Shown here piece after piece: positions 36,560 to 49,142 of a DNA stretch of 64,000 bases. The notes beneath the pieces are model-generated. The model was given only the letters and a program-made list of their open reading frames with translations. It searched no databases and was not told the origin of the DNA. The stretch lies in NCBI RefSeq assembly GCF_023065955.2, contig NW_026622808.1, forward strand, positions 30,888,475 to 30,952,474, written 5' to 3'. Origin of the DNA: Ursus arctos. Its lineage: Eukaryota; Chordata; Mammalia; Carnivora; Ursidae. A program made the position numbers and the translations under genes. Positions within the stretch are counted from its first letter, which is position 1. The number at the start of each line of letters is the position of its first letter.

Positions 36560-37245
36560 ATCAAGTCTAGGCAAAGATGCGGATCAAAAGGAATTTTATA
36601 TACTGTTGATGAAAGTACAAACTGGTATGATCAATTCAAAAAGCATTTCATTCACTCACCAAATATTTACCAAGTACTTATTATATGTCAAGCATAATCC
36701 TAGGTGCTAAAGTCACTGCAATGAACCAAAACAAACAAAAATTTGCCCTTATAGGAGGCAAAGAACAAATTTATGTTAGGTGAAAAGTACGCCAGAAAAA
36801 ATAAAGCACTGGCTTCAAAAATAAAATATTTGTATCCCCTAGGCCTAGCATTGCACACCTAAGAATAAATCCTAGAGAAACTTCTACACATATGTATTCC
36901 CAGAGTTACACCAAATCACTGAACGAGTAGCAAAAAACTACTAACAAACGTCTGTGGCCAGGTTGTATAAATTAGCATTTTCATACAATGGATTATTATA
37001 GCACAGTGAAAGGAATCAAGTGCAGCCCAATGCAACAAGATTCATCAATCTTATGAAAAAAGTTCCAGAAGATTACATGCTGTATGACTCTGTTTTTGTA
37101 AACCTTAAAAACAAAATTTTCATAGATGCATGTCTGAAAAATCGATTTTAAAAAGGCAATGGAGGTAAGACACAAAATTCAAAACAGTGGTATCCTTTAG
37201 GGGCTAAGCAGGGAGCAGGAAGGAGAGAAGTGCTCACAAGTGGTT
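36560..37245 (+). mobile_element. Old LINE-1 fragment with LINE-2-like insert
   Basis: 36560-36640 (gcaaagatgcggatc, tatactgttgatgaaagta) and 36825-37245 (atacaatggattattatagc) resemble LINE-1. The middle 36645-36780 (caccaaatatttaccaagta) resembles the LINE-2 3' region. Confidence 0.55.
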
Positions 37246-37265
37246 CTTTTATAATTATGCCTTAT

Positions 37266-37457
37266 GGGCGCCTGGGTGGCTCCGTTGGTTAAGCAACTGC
37301 CTTTGGCTCTCAGGTCATGATCCTGCGGTCCCAGGATCGAGTCCTGCATTGGGCTCCCTGCTCAGCAGAGTCTGCTTCTCCCTCTGGTCCTCCGCCCTCT
37401 CATGCTCTCTCTCTCTTAAATAAATAAATAAATAAAATATTTTAAAAAATAAAAAAG
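37266..37457 (+). mobile_element. CAN-SINE
   Basis: Plus orientation. Perfect 14-base duplication taattatgccttat at 37252-37265 and 37458-37471. Confidence 0.95.
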
Positions 37458-37897
37458 TAATTATGCCTTATAACTTACATATATTCTCTGGATGTTTCAA
37501 ATATTAAAATATTGTTTTTATTGTTTCAAATATTAAATAATGGGGAAACAACAACAAAAAAACCTACCAATGGTTGTTTTCCAGCTGTGTTATAAAAGAT
37601 ACAAAGATGCCTTACAGAACTATTGGGGAGATAAAATTAATTCATATGAAAACAAACAATGAAGCATTAACTGTAAATGTTAAAAAAATTCGAAGGAAGG
37701 GAGTGGTTAGAATGAGAGTCATCACAACTGAAGTCACAGAAGCAGGGTTAGCAATAGGTAAGACAAAGAAGGGAGTGAAGAGAGGGAAAATTTGAACACA
37801 GGGAAATAGAAAATTATGATAGTGCCTAGCTTGGCCTGGCTGGAGCAGATAAGGTGTGGTGAGGAAGGGAGAAAAACCTCATCAAAATGAAGGCTGG

Positions 37898-38101
37898 GGG
37901 GCGCCTGGGTGGCACAGTGGTTAAGCGTCTGCCTTCGGCTCAGGGCCTGATCCCGGCGTTCTGGGATCGAGCCCCACATCAGGCTCTTCCGCTATGAGCC
38001 TGCTTCTTCCTCTCCCACTCCCCCTGCTTGTGTTCCCTCTCTCGCTGGCTGTCTCTATCTCTCCGTCAAATAAATAAATAAAAAATCTTTAAAAAAAAAA
38101 C
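37898..38101 (+). mobile_element. CAN-SINE, cacagtgg subfamily
   Basis: Plus orientation with gggtggcacagtggttaagc and tccgctatgagcctgc. Perfect 12-base duplication aatgaaggctgg at 37886-37897 and 38102-38113. Looks young. Confidence 0.95.
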
Positions 38102-38881
38102 AATGAAGGCTGGTGTTAGATGAGGAGATCTTGGAGGTGGTATGTAAAAGAATCTGTATTTGATGTGACTGAGTAAGAGAGCTCTATTACTGAATTCAAA
38201 AAAGGGAAATAATCTGATCAAAATGGAATTTGAGAATAGTTCGTGTGGCAATAACAGAATAAAATCTACACAAGACAGCAACCAACACAGAAGAGATATA
38301 AAGACAGCATTAAACCAACATGGCCTGAAATGATAAAAGTCTAGAATGCACTGAAAATAAATTAGAAAAAAGCAAATCTGAAAGACAAGAATCTTAAGGA
38401 AACTTTCCGTTTTTTAACTAATTTTTTATCATCTAAATATAACTTTAGGCAAGGCACTTAACATTTCTATTTTGTATACCACAAAACTCACATAATTCTA
38501 AGGAACAAAAATAAGAAAACATGAAACGCTACTTGCAAGAAGCTGAAGAAATGTAAACTCATTTTTTCCTTCTAAAATGTACATTTAAGGCTCATTTCTT
38601 TTTCATTTCCATTATCACTTCTTATGATTTGAAGCGATTAGGGACATATTCAGGAAAACCAATTTATGGTTAAATATTAATCCAAGACAATTTCCTTAAA
38701 GATGTTTTCTCCCCTGCATATCCTAAATGTAAAACTACCTGTGTCTCAAATTCTAGAGGATTAGAATAGGAAAGATCAAGGGCTTTAAAATTCCACTTTC
38801 CCCCCAAATGCAACAGCCAGAACCTCACTTTGGACGGTTTTGAGATGCAAATACTACTGGGCTAAGAGATGGGGTTTTTCT

Positions 38882-39062
38882 GGGGCACCTGGGTAGCTCA
38901 GTTAAGCCTCAGACTCTTAATTTCAGTTTAGGTCATGACCTCAGGTCATGAGATTGAGCCCCGCATGGGGCTCTGCAGTCAGGGCAGAGTCTGCTTGTCC
39001 CTGTCCACCCCCTGACCCCCGGCCCAAAAAATAAATAAACAAATCTTTTTTAAAAAAAGAGA
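38882..39062 (+). mobile_element. CAN-SINE, older
   Basis: Plus orientation, ggggcacctgggtagctcag to an A-rich tail. Imperfect duplication around gggtttttct / gggttttct. Confidence 0.88.
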
Positions 39063-39709
39063 GAGAGGTAGGGTTTTCTTTTCATAATTAGGCAGGAAAG
39101 GATTCTCTGACTCTGAACATTTAAGAGCTAAAACTGAGTTCTTACTTTTTTATTTAATAAACATTTATTGAATAGATACTATAGTATACAGAGCGCCACT
39201 GGTAAATAACAGTAGCACTCCTCTTAAGGAAATAAAAGGTAAAAATGTAGAAACTGAAGTAAAAGTAACAAAAAATACTCAAGGTGAACAACCTTTGAAC
39301 ATTCTCACTACAATTACAAGCTTCATGGTTGTACTGACATACATAAAAGTTATCATGCCAATCCCACATGATACAGCTTCCATACTTAGGGTAAAGTGGA
39401 CAATCAATTGTGAATTGTGGGATTAATAACTTTTAGGATACCTGGGAGGAAGGGAGCCAGGAGACCAACTGATTGCTTTCATTAATTTACATTTACTACA
39501 AGTATTTATTTTTAATTTATGGGTCACCACCTTCCAGAAAGGATTCGAAGTAACTAAAAATCAACATAAAGGTATAAAAATGATTAAGGTATATTTTAAT
39601 AAATTATTGATAAGTGAACATCTATACATATATGCAAAAGTCTATAGCACTTAAAAATTTATTCTGTTAGGTACTTAATCAGTCCAAGAAATTATTTACT
39701 CTTTTTTTT

Positions 39710-39900
39710 TTTAAGATTTTATTTATTTATTTGCCAGAGATAGAGACAGCCAGCGAGAGAGGGAACACAAGCAGGGGGAGTGGGAAAGGAAGAAGCAGGC
39801 TCATAGCGGAGGAGCCTGATGTGGGGCACGATCCCATAACGCCGGGACCACGCCCTGAGCCAAAGGCAGACGCTTAACCGCTGTGCCACCCAGGTGCCCC
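39710..39900 (-). mobile_element. CAN-SINE, first of tandem pair
   Basis: Minus orientation, catagcggaggagcctgatg subfamily. Flanked by tactcttttttt at 39697-39709 and 39901-39912. Confidence 0.93.
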
Positions 39901-39912
39901 TACTCTTTTTTT

Positions 39913-40106
39913 AAATAAAAGATTTTATTTATTTGTCAGACAGAGAGAGAGAGACCATGAGCAGGGGGAGCAGCAGGCAGAAGGAGAGGGAGAATCAGGC
40001 TCCCCCCTGAGCAAGGAGCCCGATGCGGGGCTTGATCTCAGAACCCTGGGATCATGACCTAAGATGAAGGCATATGCTTAATCGACTGAGCCACCCAGGT
40101 GCCCCT
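39913..40106 (-). mobile_element. CAN-SINE, second of tandem pair
   Basis: Minus orientation, older subfamily than its neighbour. Shares the flank tactctttttt at 39901-39912 and 40112-40122. Confidence 0.92.
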
Positions 40107-40412
40107 ATACTTACTCTTTTTTAGTACTTTAGTATTTTGGCCATGAACTATCTTTAATGGCTCTAAGCAGTATTTTTAATACTTTCTGATGAAATACAGT
40201 ATACATAAAGAAAAGTACATGAACAATTTGTAAACAAGTAAGTTTAATAAACGGGTGAGCAATATCCATGCAATCAATATACAGGTGAAAAGAGGGCTGG
40301 GGGATGACAACATTGCCAGCATCCCTGAAGCGCTCCCTGTGCCCTCCCCTTGTTAGAATACCTTCTCTTTGCTTTTGAGATAACATCTCCTTAACTTTTT
40401 TAGAAAATCATT

Positions 40413-40632
40413 GATTTTTTTTTTAATTTTGTACTTTTTTAAAAAAAGATTTTATTTATTTATTTGACAAAGAGAGACAGCCAGCGAGAGAGGGAACACA
40501 ATCAAGGGGAGTGGGAGAGGAACAAGCAAGCTCCCAGCGGAGAAGCCTGATGGGGGGCTCGATCCCAGAACGCTGAGATCACGCCCTGAGCCGAAGGCAG
40601 ACGCTTAACGACTGCACCATCCAGGCGCCCCT
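40413..40632 (-). mobile_element. CAN-SINE inside antisense LINE-1
   Basis: Minus orientation. Duplication gaaaatcatt at 40403-40412 and 40633-40642. Confidence 0.92.
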
Positions 40633-40996
40633 GAAAATCATTCTGATTTTTAAAATAGGTTTACCATCTGTGTATAAATCACTAAATATTATAATTTAAT
40701 TTTGTCTATTTTTTTAAATCTTTCTGGAAATCATACTGGACAAAACTTCCGTGTCATGCTCGTGTTTCATTCATCCTTACATTTTACAAGTCTTCCACGC
40801 TATTGCATGCAGCCATAGTCCTTCACTTTTATGACTAATTTTTCAGTCTAGGATTACATTATAATTTATGTTAGTGTTAATGGATATTTGAGTTGTTCCT
40901 ACTTTTTATGATATAAGCAATGCTGCTGTGACTCCAGATACATCCATTCACTTTCAGTAAATAATTCCAAAATGTTTTCAAAAGTGGTTGTACCCA

Positions 40997-41203
40997 GGGA
41001 CACCTGGGTGGTTCAGTAGGTTAAGCGTCTGCCATAGGATCAGGTCAGGATTCTGGGGCCCTAGGATCAAGTTGCTCAGCGGGGAGCCTGCTTCTCCCTC
41101 TGCCTGCTGCTCCCGCTGTTTGTGTGGTCCCTGGCCTCTGACAAATGAATAAATAAAATCTTCAAAAAAAGAAAAGAAAAGAAAAGAAAAGAAAAGAAAA
41201 GAA
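40997..41203 (+). mobile_element. CAN-SINE with (GAAAA)n tail, inside antisense LINE-1
   Basis: Plus orientation. Perfect 17-base duplication aaaagtggttgtaccca at 40980-40996 and 41204-41220. The tail at 41162-41203 has become a GAAAA microsatellite. Confidence 0.95.
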
Positions 41204-42644
41204 AAAAGTGGTTGTACCCATTTACACCCCCACCAGCAGTGCAGGAGATCCTGTTCTTACAAGTCATCAGACTTTTTACCAATTTGATAAGCATGTAAAT
41301 GACATCTGATAGTTTTAATTGATACTCCCCTGATTACTAATGAGGTTGAACATCTTTATGTTTATTGGCTATTGGCTATTTGGAATAGTGAAGAATCTGG
41401 ATGTTGTCTGTTTATTTTTCTTTTGTGTTGGCTTTTTTCTTATTGATTAGTAGGAGCTCTCTTTATATTCTGGATATTAATACTTGTTTCTTCTGTGTTG
41501 AAAGCAAGTACGTACCTTTTCACCCTCTTTATTGTGTAATTTAGTTCTCATTAGTTTCGCAAACTCAAAAGAGACTAAGAGAAGTTTCAGGCTATTTCCT
41601 GTATGTACTTTATAAACAACAAATATCATCAGATAATAGGGACTTAATACACCTCCATCAGCTAAGTATTTAGTTACCTAGTAATTACATCAGGTAATTA
41701 ATTACCTGGTTTGTGACATCCCCAAAAAAGACAACCACCTTCGATTGGAAGAGCTTATAGCTTTGTTAAGGAGATGACTATATATAGATGCAATCATAAG
41801 AGCAAGAAATAAAAAAATGTTTACCAATCAAGGGCTGATACGGGGGATGCAGGCTCTAGTACTATTAACATATTCTTCTTAATAGTTAAAATATGCAAAA
41901 CTACACTTTAAACTGCACTATCTTGTCCTCTCCATGGCATCCTCTCCCAAAAGAATTCCCAAGATTCTCAACTATAGCTGACTAGAATTCAGAATGTAAG
42001 CATGCAGAAGGGAATTTCAGTAGGAGACAATCCAAGTAAAACTAAACTAGAGTTCAACTCTTCATTATAGTCAGGCCAAATAACCCTCCTAGGAACCTAG
42101 AATCATTCTAGGTCATTCCTCTATCTGGGCAAAGTTTTATCCAAAGCATTCTAATTCCAGAATAACTTCAAATTCATACCTGGAGCAACCCATAATGACT
42201 GGATTCATGTTACACCTAATTCAGTCTATAATGCCAAAGCCTATACAGATAAGACACACCATTATCAGAATAAACACAAGCAAAGAAAGAAAAGGAATGC
42301 CTACACTTTCGTGCCTTGGGATTGTTCTCGAATCTTATCAGATAGAAAGCCATCTGATAATGGTATGATGGAGGTATAACACTGCCTAAGAAACCATCAT
42401 ATTACAAGCATACTCCCTACAATAATATAGTTTTTAAAAAATGTTTATTCTGTAAGTTTTGAGAACAGGAGATAGCCAAAGGGAAGTTTTTATGGCGATT
42501 TTAGCATAGGTCAACATGTTTAATGACGACTTTGTGGCTGTTCTGATAAACTATCAATTATAAGAAAATGAGAGTTAAAAATAAAAGCAATCTTAATGAA
42601 GTTTCGAGAAAAATTTCCTGCAACAGTCAAGTCAAGGTGGCTAA

Positions 42645-42905
42645 CAGGCTATGACCCAGTGACTCTACTTCCATGAATACACCTTAAAGAAACATGTGCA
42701 GAAGAGAAACGTACAGATACTAACTGTGACATTAATAGCATAAGCTTAAAAACACTACTGTTCATTAGCAGGACTATATACAAACTTCTATGATGAAAAA
42801 CATAGCAGTTAAAAATACGTTTACATATTTATCACTGTGGATCAAATTTTAAAATAAGAGTTAAAAAAAAACCCAAATTGCAGAAATAAACATACTATAC
42901 CATTT
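42645..42905 (+). mobile_element. Old LINE-1 fragment
   Basis: Plus-strand gacccagtgactctacttcc and gaaacatgtgcagaagag are characteristic of old LINE-1 3' regions. Confidence 0.6.
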
Positions 42906-42940
42906 CTAAAACTCTACACAAAACAACTTAATCAATTTTA

Positions 42941-43149
42941 TTTTATTATTATTATTTTTTAAGATTTTATTTATTCATTCGACAGAGAGAGAGACAGCCA
43001 GCGAGAGAGGGAACACAAGCAGGGGGAATGGGAGAGGAAGAAGCAGGCTCATAGTGGAGGAGCCTGATGTGGGGCTCGATCCCATAACGCCAGGATCACG
43101 CCCTGAGCCGAAGGCAGATGCTTAACCACTGTGCCACCCAGGCGCCCCA
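42941..43149 (-). mobile_element. CAN-SINE
   Basis: Minus orientation, catagtggaggagcctgatg subfamily. Short duplication caatttta at 42933-42940 and 43150-43157. Confidence 0.93.
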
Positions 43150-43257
43150 CAATTTTAAAATTTATTTTCTGGCACACAGCAACATTGGCTGTTATGACCA
43201 CAACTGTTTGAGTTGGGAGAGGATGAAACTGCTCTCTACAACTTGCAGTACAACATA

Positions 43258-43435
43258 ATGGTTAAGAGCAAACACAAGAGCTAGTTCATTTTCATTACCT
43301 GCTGGGTGATGCCTTAGTACTCTCATGTATAAGAAAGGAAAAATCCTTGTACCCAATTTCAGGACTTACTGTGAGAATTACATGAGTTAATGTGTCAAGT
43401 GCTTAGCTGAGTGCCTGGCAGACCATTACGGTATA
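43258..43435 (+). mobile_element. MIR
   Basis: aatggttaagagcaaacac, gctgggtgatgccttagtac, gtgagaattacatgagttaa and gagtgcctggcagacca follow MIR order. Confidence 0.75.
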
Positions 43436-44572
43436 TATGCTCTCCAAAAAGACAGCTGAAGCACACACAATACTCTACTCTAAAGAACATGTGTTCATCT
43501 TGGGTGGTCTGCCAACACCCATATTTGTTGAAACTTTGCTTTTTGGCACTTTTTAAATGGCCTTTTTTATTTTTCAACTGCCCTCTCCAATGTTTTTTGC
43601 TATCTATATCTTCTTACAGAATTCAGATGTTCCATAATTAATTCTCCCCAATTAATTTGGGCTTACTGACATCACCTTTTAACTATTACACTTTTATCCC
43701 CTTGCCCCAATACATCTTCTATCTCCTCATCTAAGCAGTAATTTATACTTAATTTATGTAGCCATTTATAATTCTTACCGTACTGGTTCCTGAAAAGCCC
43801 AGGCATGAGCTAACTGCTAAAGAATCATAGGGGAATTTGCTGACTAATCCCCTTAGCCCCCTAGCCCCTGCTCCTAGCTCTCCACTAAGATTCATAGATC
43901 TGGGGATGGACCCAGAAATGTGCCCTGCCAGGTGGTTCTGAGGCTGAGAAATACTGTTCTGGTGAAGGGATCCTCTGAAAAAGGGAGGGGGGATTTTAAT
44001 AAAACAACACTTAGACCTTGTCCCGGGTAAAAGTCCCTTTATTAACAAGAGAGCTCCTTCCTCCAGTAGTAACTACGGTGAGCTAGGGTCCAAAAAAGGC
44101 TATTGATTACTATGCTAATGTAGTAAATGAAAAGACCACTTTCATCATTCCATTCTCACTCTTGGGTTGCCTGTCACCTCTCAAAACTCACCTTATACTC
44201 CAAAGAGGTTTTTCAGAGTCTGTAAGAACACTTGCAAACTTTTAAGAGTTGCAAACAAAAAACAAAGATTAGGAATGCCTTAAGTAAGTTAGCAGATAAA
44301 CATTTCATTTGTACTTAGGATTACGAGTTTTACAGGCTCCAAAAAAACTATTAGCCCATGTGTTTACAAGACGACTTTAATAGTTCTCGGTAACTAATTC
44401 TAATCTCTATGAACCTGAAATAAAAATAGCAACCATAATTCTTTTCCTGGTTATCTCATCTGATCCTGACTTTCCCTGGTTGTAGTATGACTTTTCAAAT
44501 TCCAATCAGAAAAGCTACCCCCCTTCTTAAAACATATATGGTAAAAGTTGAAAGAGAGGATGAAACACTTAC

Positions 44573-44699
44573 TGAATCCTTCTTACGGGATCGTTCCTTC
44601 TTCATTTTTCCTCCTGCTGCTCTGATACTGACTCTGTTCTCTCCTCCCAGGTAACCTCGGCAATTAGCCGACCCACAGAAACATTTCTGAGCTTCTTTT
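44573..44699 (-). CDS. SETD2: SETD2 exon 9, post-SET domain
   Basis: The 127-base exon (acceptor aaacag, donor GTAAGT) completes the Gly codon and reads KEAQKCFCGSANCRGYLG. The CFCGSANC cysteines form the post-SET zinc cluster that closes the substrate channel together with a Cys of the SET domain. A very basic tail follows (GGKMKKERSRKKDS). It ends in phase 0. Confidence 0.97.
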
Positions 44700-45753
44700 C
44701 TGTTTTAAAGAGCATTGGAAAGATGTCAGTTATGTGAAAGTAAACCATATAAAAATGTCAACAATACAACAATCACATACAAAAGAGAAGTCAATTCAGC
44801 CTAAAACAAGTAATTACTTTAAGAGACTCCAACAAAACTGATACTAATTTAAAGGAAATGCCTGACAACTGCTCTTAAAAAATATTCATTCTTTTTCCAA
44901 CCTTCCCTTATTAAAATCAGCCAAGAAGTTAATGAGTAATTTCTTCATTTTATGAGTACACACTAATGTATAAAAATAAGAGATCATAACATATTTGAGC
45001 TGAGAACAAAACTGCTTAAATAGTTCAATATCTCTTAATATGTAAATATTTAACTGGCACACAGAACAAACAAAATGTATTGTTATAAATACATATACAC
45101 AGATACAAAATTCAATATGTACAGGATACATAAAAGGAAACACATGATTATTAAAAGTTACCACATAAGGATGAGATATTAGATAAGAAACACAGTAATA
45201 CATAAGTATAACCATGGAGTCAAGGAAAAGTGGTGGAAAGAACACAGGCCTAAGTCTACAAGCCTGGGTACAAACCATCACGGCCATTTATTTATTCTGT
45301 GACCTGAGGAAAGCATGAAAAACTGTACCAAAAGTAAACTGATAGATTTAGTTTATGACATTACTAATCAAAGGCATAAAAATAAATTATTCAATCAATA
45401 CAGCAGGACATCACAAATAGCACTTGATTTCTAGTACCCCTTCCTTCAAAGAGGGCAGTGCAAATACACGTGGAAAAAATACAACGTAGGAGCCCTACAT
45501 ACAACCTGGTCAGCACTCATCCCCTGACTGCTACACCACTGACTGCCTAGATCCATTCGTTCACAAGGTGCTGCAAAACGTGATACCATTACTACTTCAT
45601 TTATTAGCTGAAATGACCTCCAAAAGAAGAACTTCCTCTCATCAACTATTTGGTTTAACCTAAAGAAGAATTCACTTGGGGAAGGCAGGATAAATGCTTG
45701 ACTTTTTTTTTCCTTTTTTAACTTTTAAACTACTTTTTAAAAATCATGAATTG

Positions 45754-46269
45754 ATTTATTCACCAATATTCACTGTAGCATTATTCACAATAGCAAAAAA
45801 GTGGAAACAACCCAAATGCCCACTGACAAATGAATGGATAAACAAAATATGGTATATACATGCAGTGGAATATTACTTAGCCATAAAAAAAGGAATGAAC
45901 TATTGGTACATGCTGCAACATGAATGAACCTTGAAAACACTGAATGTTTTCTAAATGAGGTCACAAAGGACAACATTTGTATGATTCCATTTATGTGAAA
46001 CATCCAGAAAAATCCACAGATATAGAAAGTAGATTAGTGTTTGCCAGGGACTAGAAAAAGGGGGAAATGGGGCATGACAGCTTAACACAAATGGGGTCTA
46101 CTTTTGGGGTGATGAAAATGTTCTGGAACTAGAGAGTGGTGATAGTTGTACAAAATGTGACTGTACTACATGCCACTAAACTGTATACTTTAAACATGGT
46201 TAAAAAGGTGAACTTTATGTTATGTGACATTTTCCACGATAAAAAATAGCTAAAACATGAAAAAATAAA
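45754..46269 (+). mobile_element. LINE-1 3' end, truncated, with target duplications
   Basis: Plus-strand LINE-1 3' UTR (ggaaacaacccaaatgccc, ccataaaaaaaggaatgaac, gatgaaaatgttctggaact) ending in an A-rich tail. Flanked by the 16-base duplication taaaaatcatgaattg at 45738-45753 and 46270-46285. Confidence 0.85.
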
Positions 46270-46770
46270 TAAAAATCATGAATTGGATCCCTTCTATTAC
46301 GACTAATGTAGTTTTATTTTTAAAATATCATTAAATCTCATGGCTTTTACATAATCGGTTTCAAACCACTGTAGTTATTACGCTTATTGATGCTTAAGTG
46401 TTAATAAGAACTCTCTCACTATTATGAGAGCTTATTCAAGCTAGGTCCAAGTCCTTTTGACATGACTCTCATCTTTTATAACAGGTTTTCTGATACAACA
46501 AAATAATCCAATATCACCTTCTTCAATTTCTGTCTTAACGTGAAATCAGACACTTCAAGGAACCCTGTTCCTTTTAGTGGGGTTCTATGAAACCACAATA
46601 TAGATGCTAGGGGTATTCACTGCTACTTCATCAGTCATTATTTTGGTTAGAGAGAACAAGTAAATTATCTTTCACAGTACAATGTGGTATAGATCAGAAA
46701 AGATTAGTCATGAGTTGGTAACAGATAAATGATGGATACACAGGGATTTATTATACTATTCTCTTTACAT

Positions 46771-46798
46771 TCACACACACGCGCACACACACACACAG
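46771..46798 (+). repeat. (CA)n microsatellite
   Basis: About 13 CA units interrupted by CGCG. Confidence 0.9.
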
Positions 46799-47078
46799 TA
46801 GACATTTCCATAATAAAAAGGGTTTTTAAAAATTACATATGAAAGATAATTATATGAATAAAACAGCATGAAATTCAGAGAAAGATTATGTAAATCCCGT
46901 ACAAATCCCTTAACGGCCACAAGTGTCATACAGTAGGAAAAACACACAAAACTGAAAGAGTAAAGACCTGGTGGTACATATAACTTTTCAGTAATTCACA
47001 TCAAAGTTTTATATCTCTATATCTAAACAGCCCATTTCCCCATCAGAAGCAGCAAAACAAAATAAGTACAATACTCAC

Positions 47079-47176
47079 CCATATCTTTGGAACTGATAGT
47101 CAAATGTTAACTCCGAGCCTGAAGGAACCAGTTTGGTGGTAAAAAACCCAACCCTCAGTTGTCCATTCACAGTCCA
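47079..47176 (-). CDS. SETD2: SETD2 exon 8, end of SET domain
   Basis: The 98-base exon (acceptor tctcag, donor GTGAGT) encodes WTVNGQLRVGFFTTKLVP, then SGSELTFDYQFQRY and two bases of a Gly codon. The ELTFDYQF motif contains the conserved Tyr of the SET active site. Phase is 0 in and 2 out, matching exons 7 and 9. Confidence 0.97.
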
Positions 47177-47355
47177 CTGAGATGTTGTTTTTAAAAGAAA
47201 AGAAATTAATAGTAACTGATTAATCTGTGTGTTTTTCTTTAAAGATCATCATCTGCCTTAATTATGCATGTGCCTTTAGACAATAAAAGCTTTTCCAAAT
47301 AGCAAATAGGGAACTTTTTTCTTCAAATAAACTATCATATTTAAGTGTTACTCTT

Positions 47356-47562
47356 TTTTTTTTTTTTTTTTAAAGATTTTATTTATTTATTTGACGGAGA
47401 GATAGAGACAGCCAGCGAGAGAGGGAACACAAGCAGGGGGAGTGGGAGAGGAAGAAGCAGGCTCATAGCGGAGGAGACTGATGTGGGGCTCGATCCCATA
47501 ACGCCGGGATCACGCCCTGAGCCGAAGGCAGACACTTAACCGCTGTGCCACCCAGGCGCCCC
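47356..47562 (-). mobile_element. CAN-SINE, young-looking
   Basis: Minus orientation. Perfect 15-base duplication ttaagtgttactctt at 47341-47355 and 47563-47577; few differences from the other copies of the same subfamily. Confidence 0.96.
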
Positions 47563-47994
47563 TTAAGTGTTACTCTTATTTCATACCACCAGATTGAGTA
47601 TCATCTATAATTTGTCTCTAATAAAAGTAACTGCTACTTTAACTTGTCTAAAATACATTTCCACACAGTAAATATTCACTTGTACTAAAAACAGACAAAT
47701 AGGGAACGCTTGGTGTCATTGACTATTACAGGCAAATTGGTATTACTTTATGTTATGTTAAAAGTAACATCTTATTCTAAGATGGAACATGGAACTATAT
47801 AAACAATGACGCCAAATGTTTAATTTCATGAAGCGGTGGTCATATGACTGAGTGTAGTGAAAGGGAAGGGAAGCATGAGAACAGCTGCCTGAAACTCAAG
47901 AATTAAAATGGGAGTAAATACACAGGGGTTAGAACTTGTAGCTCCAAAACATGTAAGATGTAAGTCAACTGTAGAGCTCCTATCCAGACCATGT

Positions 47995-48130
47995 GAACAT
48001 GTTACTGATGAAAAAACCCAGATTTAAAGAGATGAAGGGACACAGTACAACTGCAGTCTCACAGTTAGACACATGGCCACCAGCTGCAGGCAAAACTAGA
48101 ACCAGAACTTAGGTTAAATGATTACAGACT
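47995..48130 (-). mobile_element. MIR, partial
   Basis: gatgaaaaaacccagattta and gcagtctcacagttagaca resemble the antisense MIR core. Confidence 0.6.
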
Positions 48131-48689
48131 GGGTTCTCCTATTTATTATATGGCTTGGCTCTTAGAAGGGCCATATCTAAGATATATTAGTACATAGATC
48201 AAAGGACAAAAAATATCCAGGAGTGAAAAACAATATTTTAATATGAGAGGGAACCGTGATACTTCTCTAGGGAGTGGGACTATAGCCTTCTTCGCCTAAA
48301 AAAAGAACCAATGTTCTAACATATATATATTGTTTCATCTAAGCTCAAAACACAAATTAGAGAGTACTAAAATCATTACTTCAAAATGTTTTATCAAATT
48401 CAATAAACGAATGTATCAAGTGTCAACTATGTGCCAGGCACAGGGACAGAGAGATAAGCAAGACCCAGAGCCCAGCCTTGCTGAGGAGAAGCACTGTAAC
48501 CACATGCATATCACATATAATCCCTCTCATCTATGGCCATTCAGCCCCTTATGTTATTAAAACCACCTAATTTGGCACCTGGATAAGAACTGATAAAAAT
48601 CTCAATATAATAGTACACGCTGGACTTCAAAATTAAATTTGTTTTGTATTTTGGTACCTTTGAAATAATAGCTAAAATTTATGGGCAAA

Positions 48690-48945
48690 GAGAGGTGACA
48701 ATTAAATGCAATGGGAGTTCCTGGATTGGATCCTAGTCCAGAAAAATGACAGATGGCAAAATCTAAATAAAGACTTTAGAACAGTCGACAGTTAATAGTA
48801 TTTCTTGGACTGGGTAATTGTATAATGGCTATGTAAATGTGAACATTTGGGGAAGCTAGGTGAAGTACATGGAACTCGGTACTGTTTTTTCAGTATTTTA
48901 TAAATCTAAACTTATTTCAAAATAAGATTTTTAACAACAGAGTAG
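48690..48945 (+). mobile_element. Old LINE-1-type 3' end
   Basis: Plus-strand ctggattggatcctagtcc, catttggggaagctaggtg and atttcaaaataagattttt match the same ancient 3' end type as 27160-27935. Confidence 0.55.
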
Positions 48946-49064
48946 GAAAAAACGATTAAAATGATTAAAAAATAAAATCCATGGGTACCCTTGATGTAGA
49001 ATCTAAAATTAAGAGAAGAGCAATCTTAACAAATATCCCAAACTTTAAATCTACTTCGACTTAC

Positions 49065-49142
49065 TTTTTGAGTTTCACAGTTTGGTTCACAGCTGTGATT
49101 CATGAAACGAGAGCAGTTTCCTTTCTGAGTGGCATCTATTAT
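49065..49142 (-). CDS. SETD2: SETD2 exon 7, catalytic NHSC motif
   Basis: The 78-base exon (acceptor ccctag, donor GTAAGT) encodes 26 residues beginning [18 protein letters not shown] and ending CETQK. It carries the SET hallmark NHSCEPNC, which binds S-adenosylmethionine and helps form the pseudoknot, and the Arg before FMNHSC (human R1625, mutated in tumours in known cases). All key residues are intact, so the enzyme is predicted active. Both ends are phase 0; skipping it would remove the catalytic core in frame. Confidence 0.97.

Larger units (their letters stand above)
40125..41560 (-). mobile_element. Old LINE-1, antisense, split by two SINEs
   Basis: Plus-strand text such as ggttgtacccatttacaccc, ggttgaacatctttatgttt and tatattctggatattaatac is the reverse complement of the LINE-1 ORF2 end and 3' region. 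SINEs at 40413-40632 and 40997-41203 interrupt it. Confidence 0.75.
36377..44572 (-). other. SETD2: SETD2 intron 9 (8.2 kb)
   Basis: The second-longest intron. It holds eight CAN-SINEs, an antisense LINE-1 relic interrupted by SINEs (40125-41560), plus-strand LINE-1 relics, LINE-2-like sequence and a MIR, listed separately. About 41560-42640 and 43440-44572 show no recognisable element apart from a weak MER5-like stretch near 43880-43970. Confidence 0.85.
44700..47078 (-). other. SETD2: SETD2 intron 8
   Basis: A 2.4-kb intron containing a truncated LINE-1 with target duplications (45754-46269) and a CA microsatellite (46771-46798). About 44700-45730 and 46290-46770 are unique-looking. Confidence 0.85.
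47177..49064 (-). other. SETD2: SETD2 intron 7
   Basis: A 1.9-kb intron with a young-looking CAN-SINE (47356-47562), a MIR relic (about 47995-48130), LINE-2-like sequence near 48400-48500 and an old LINE-1-type 3' end (about 48690-48945). Confidence 0.85.

Noticed and set aside
43880..43970. Possible further MER5 copy
   Set aside because: Only a short similarity (gacccagaaatgtgccctgc, ggttctgaggctgagaaata) without clear ends.
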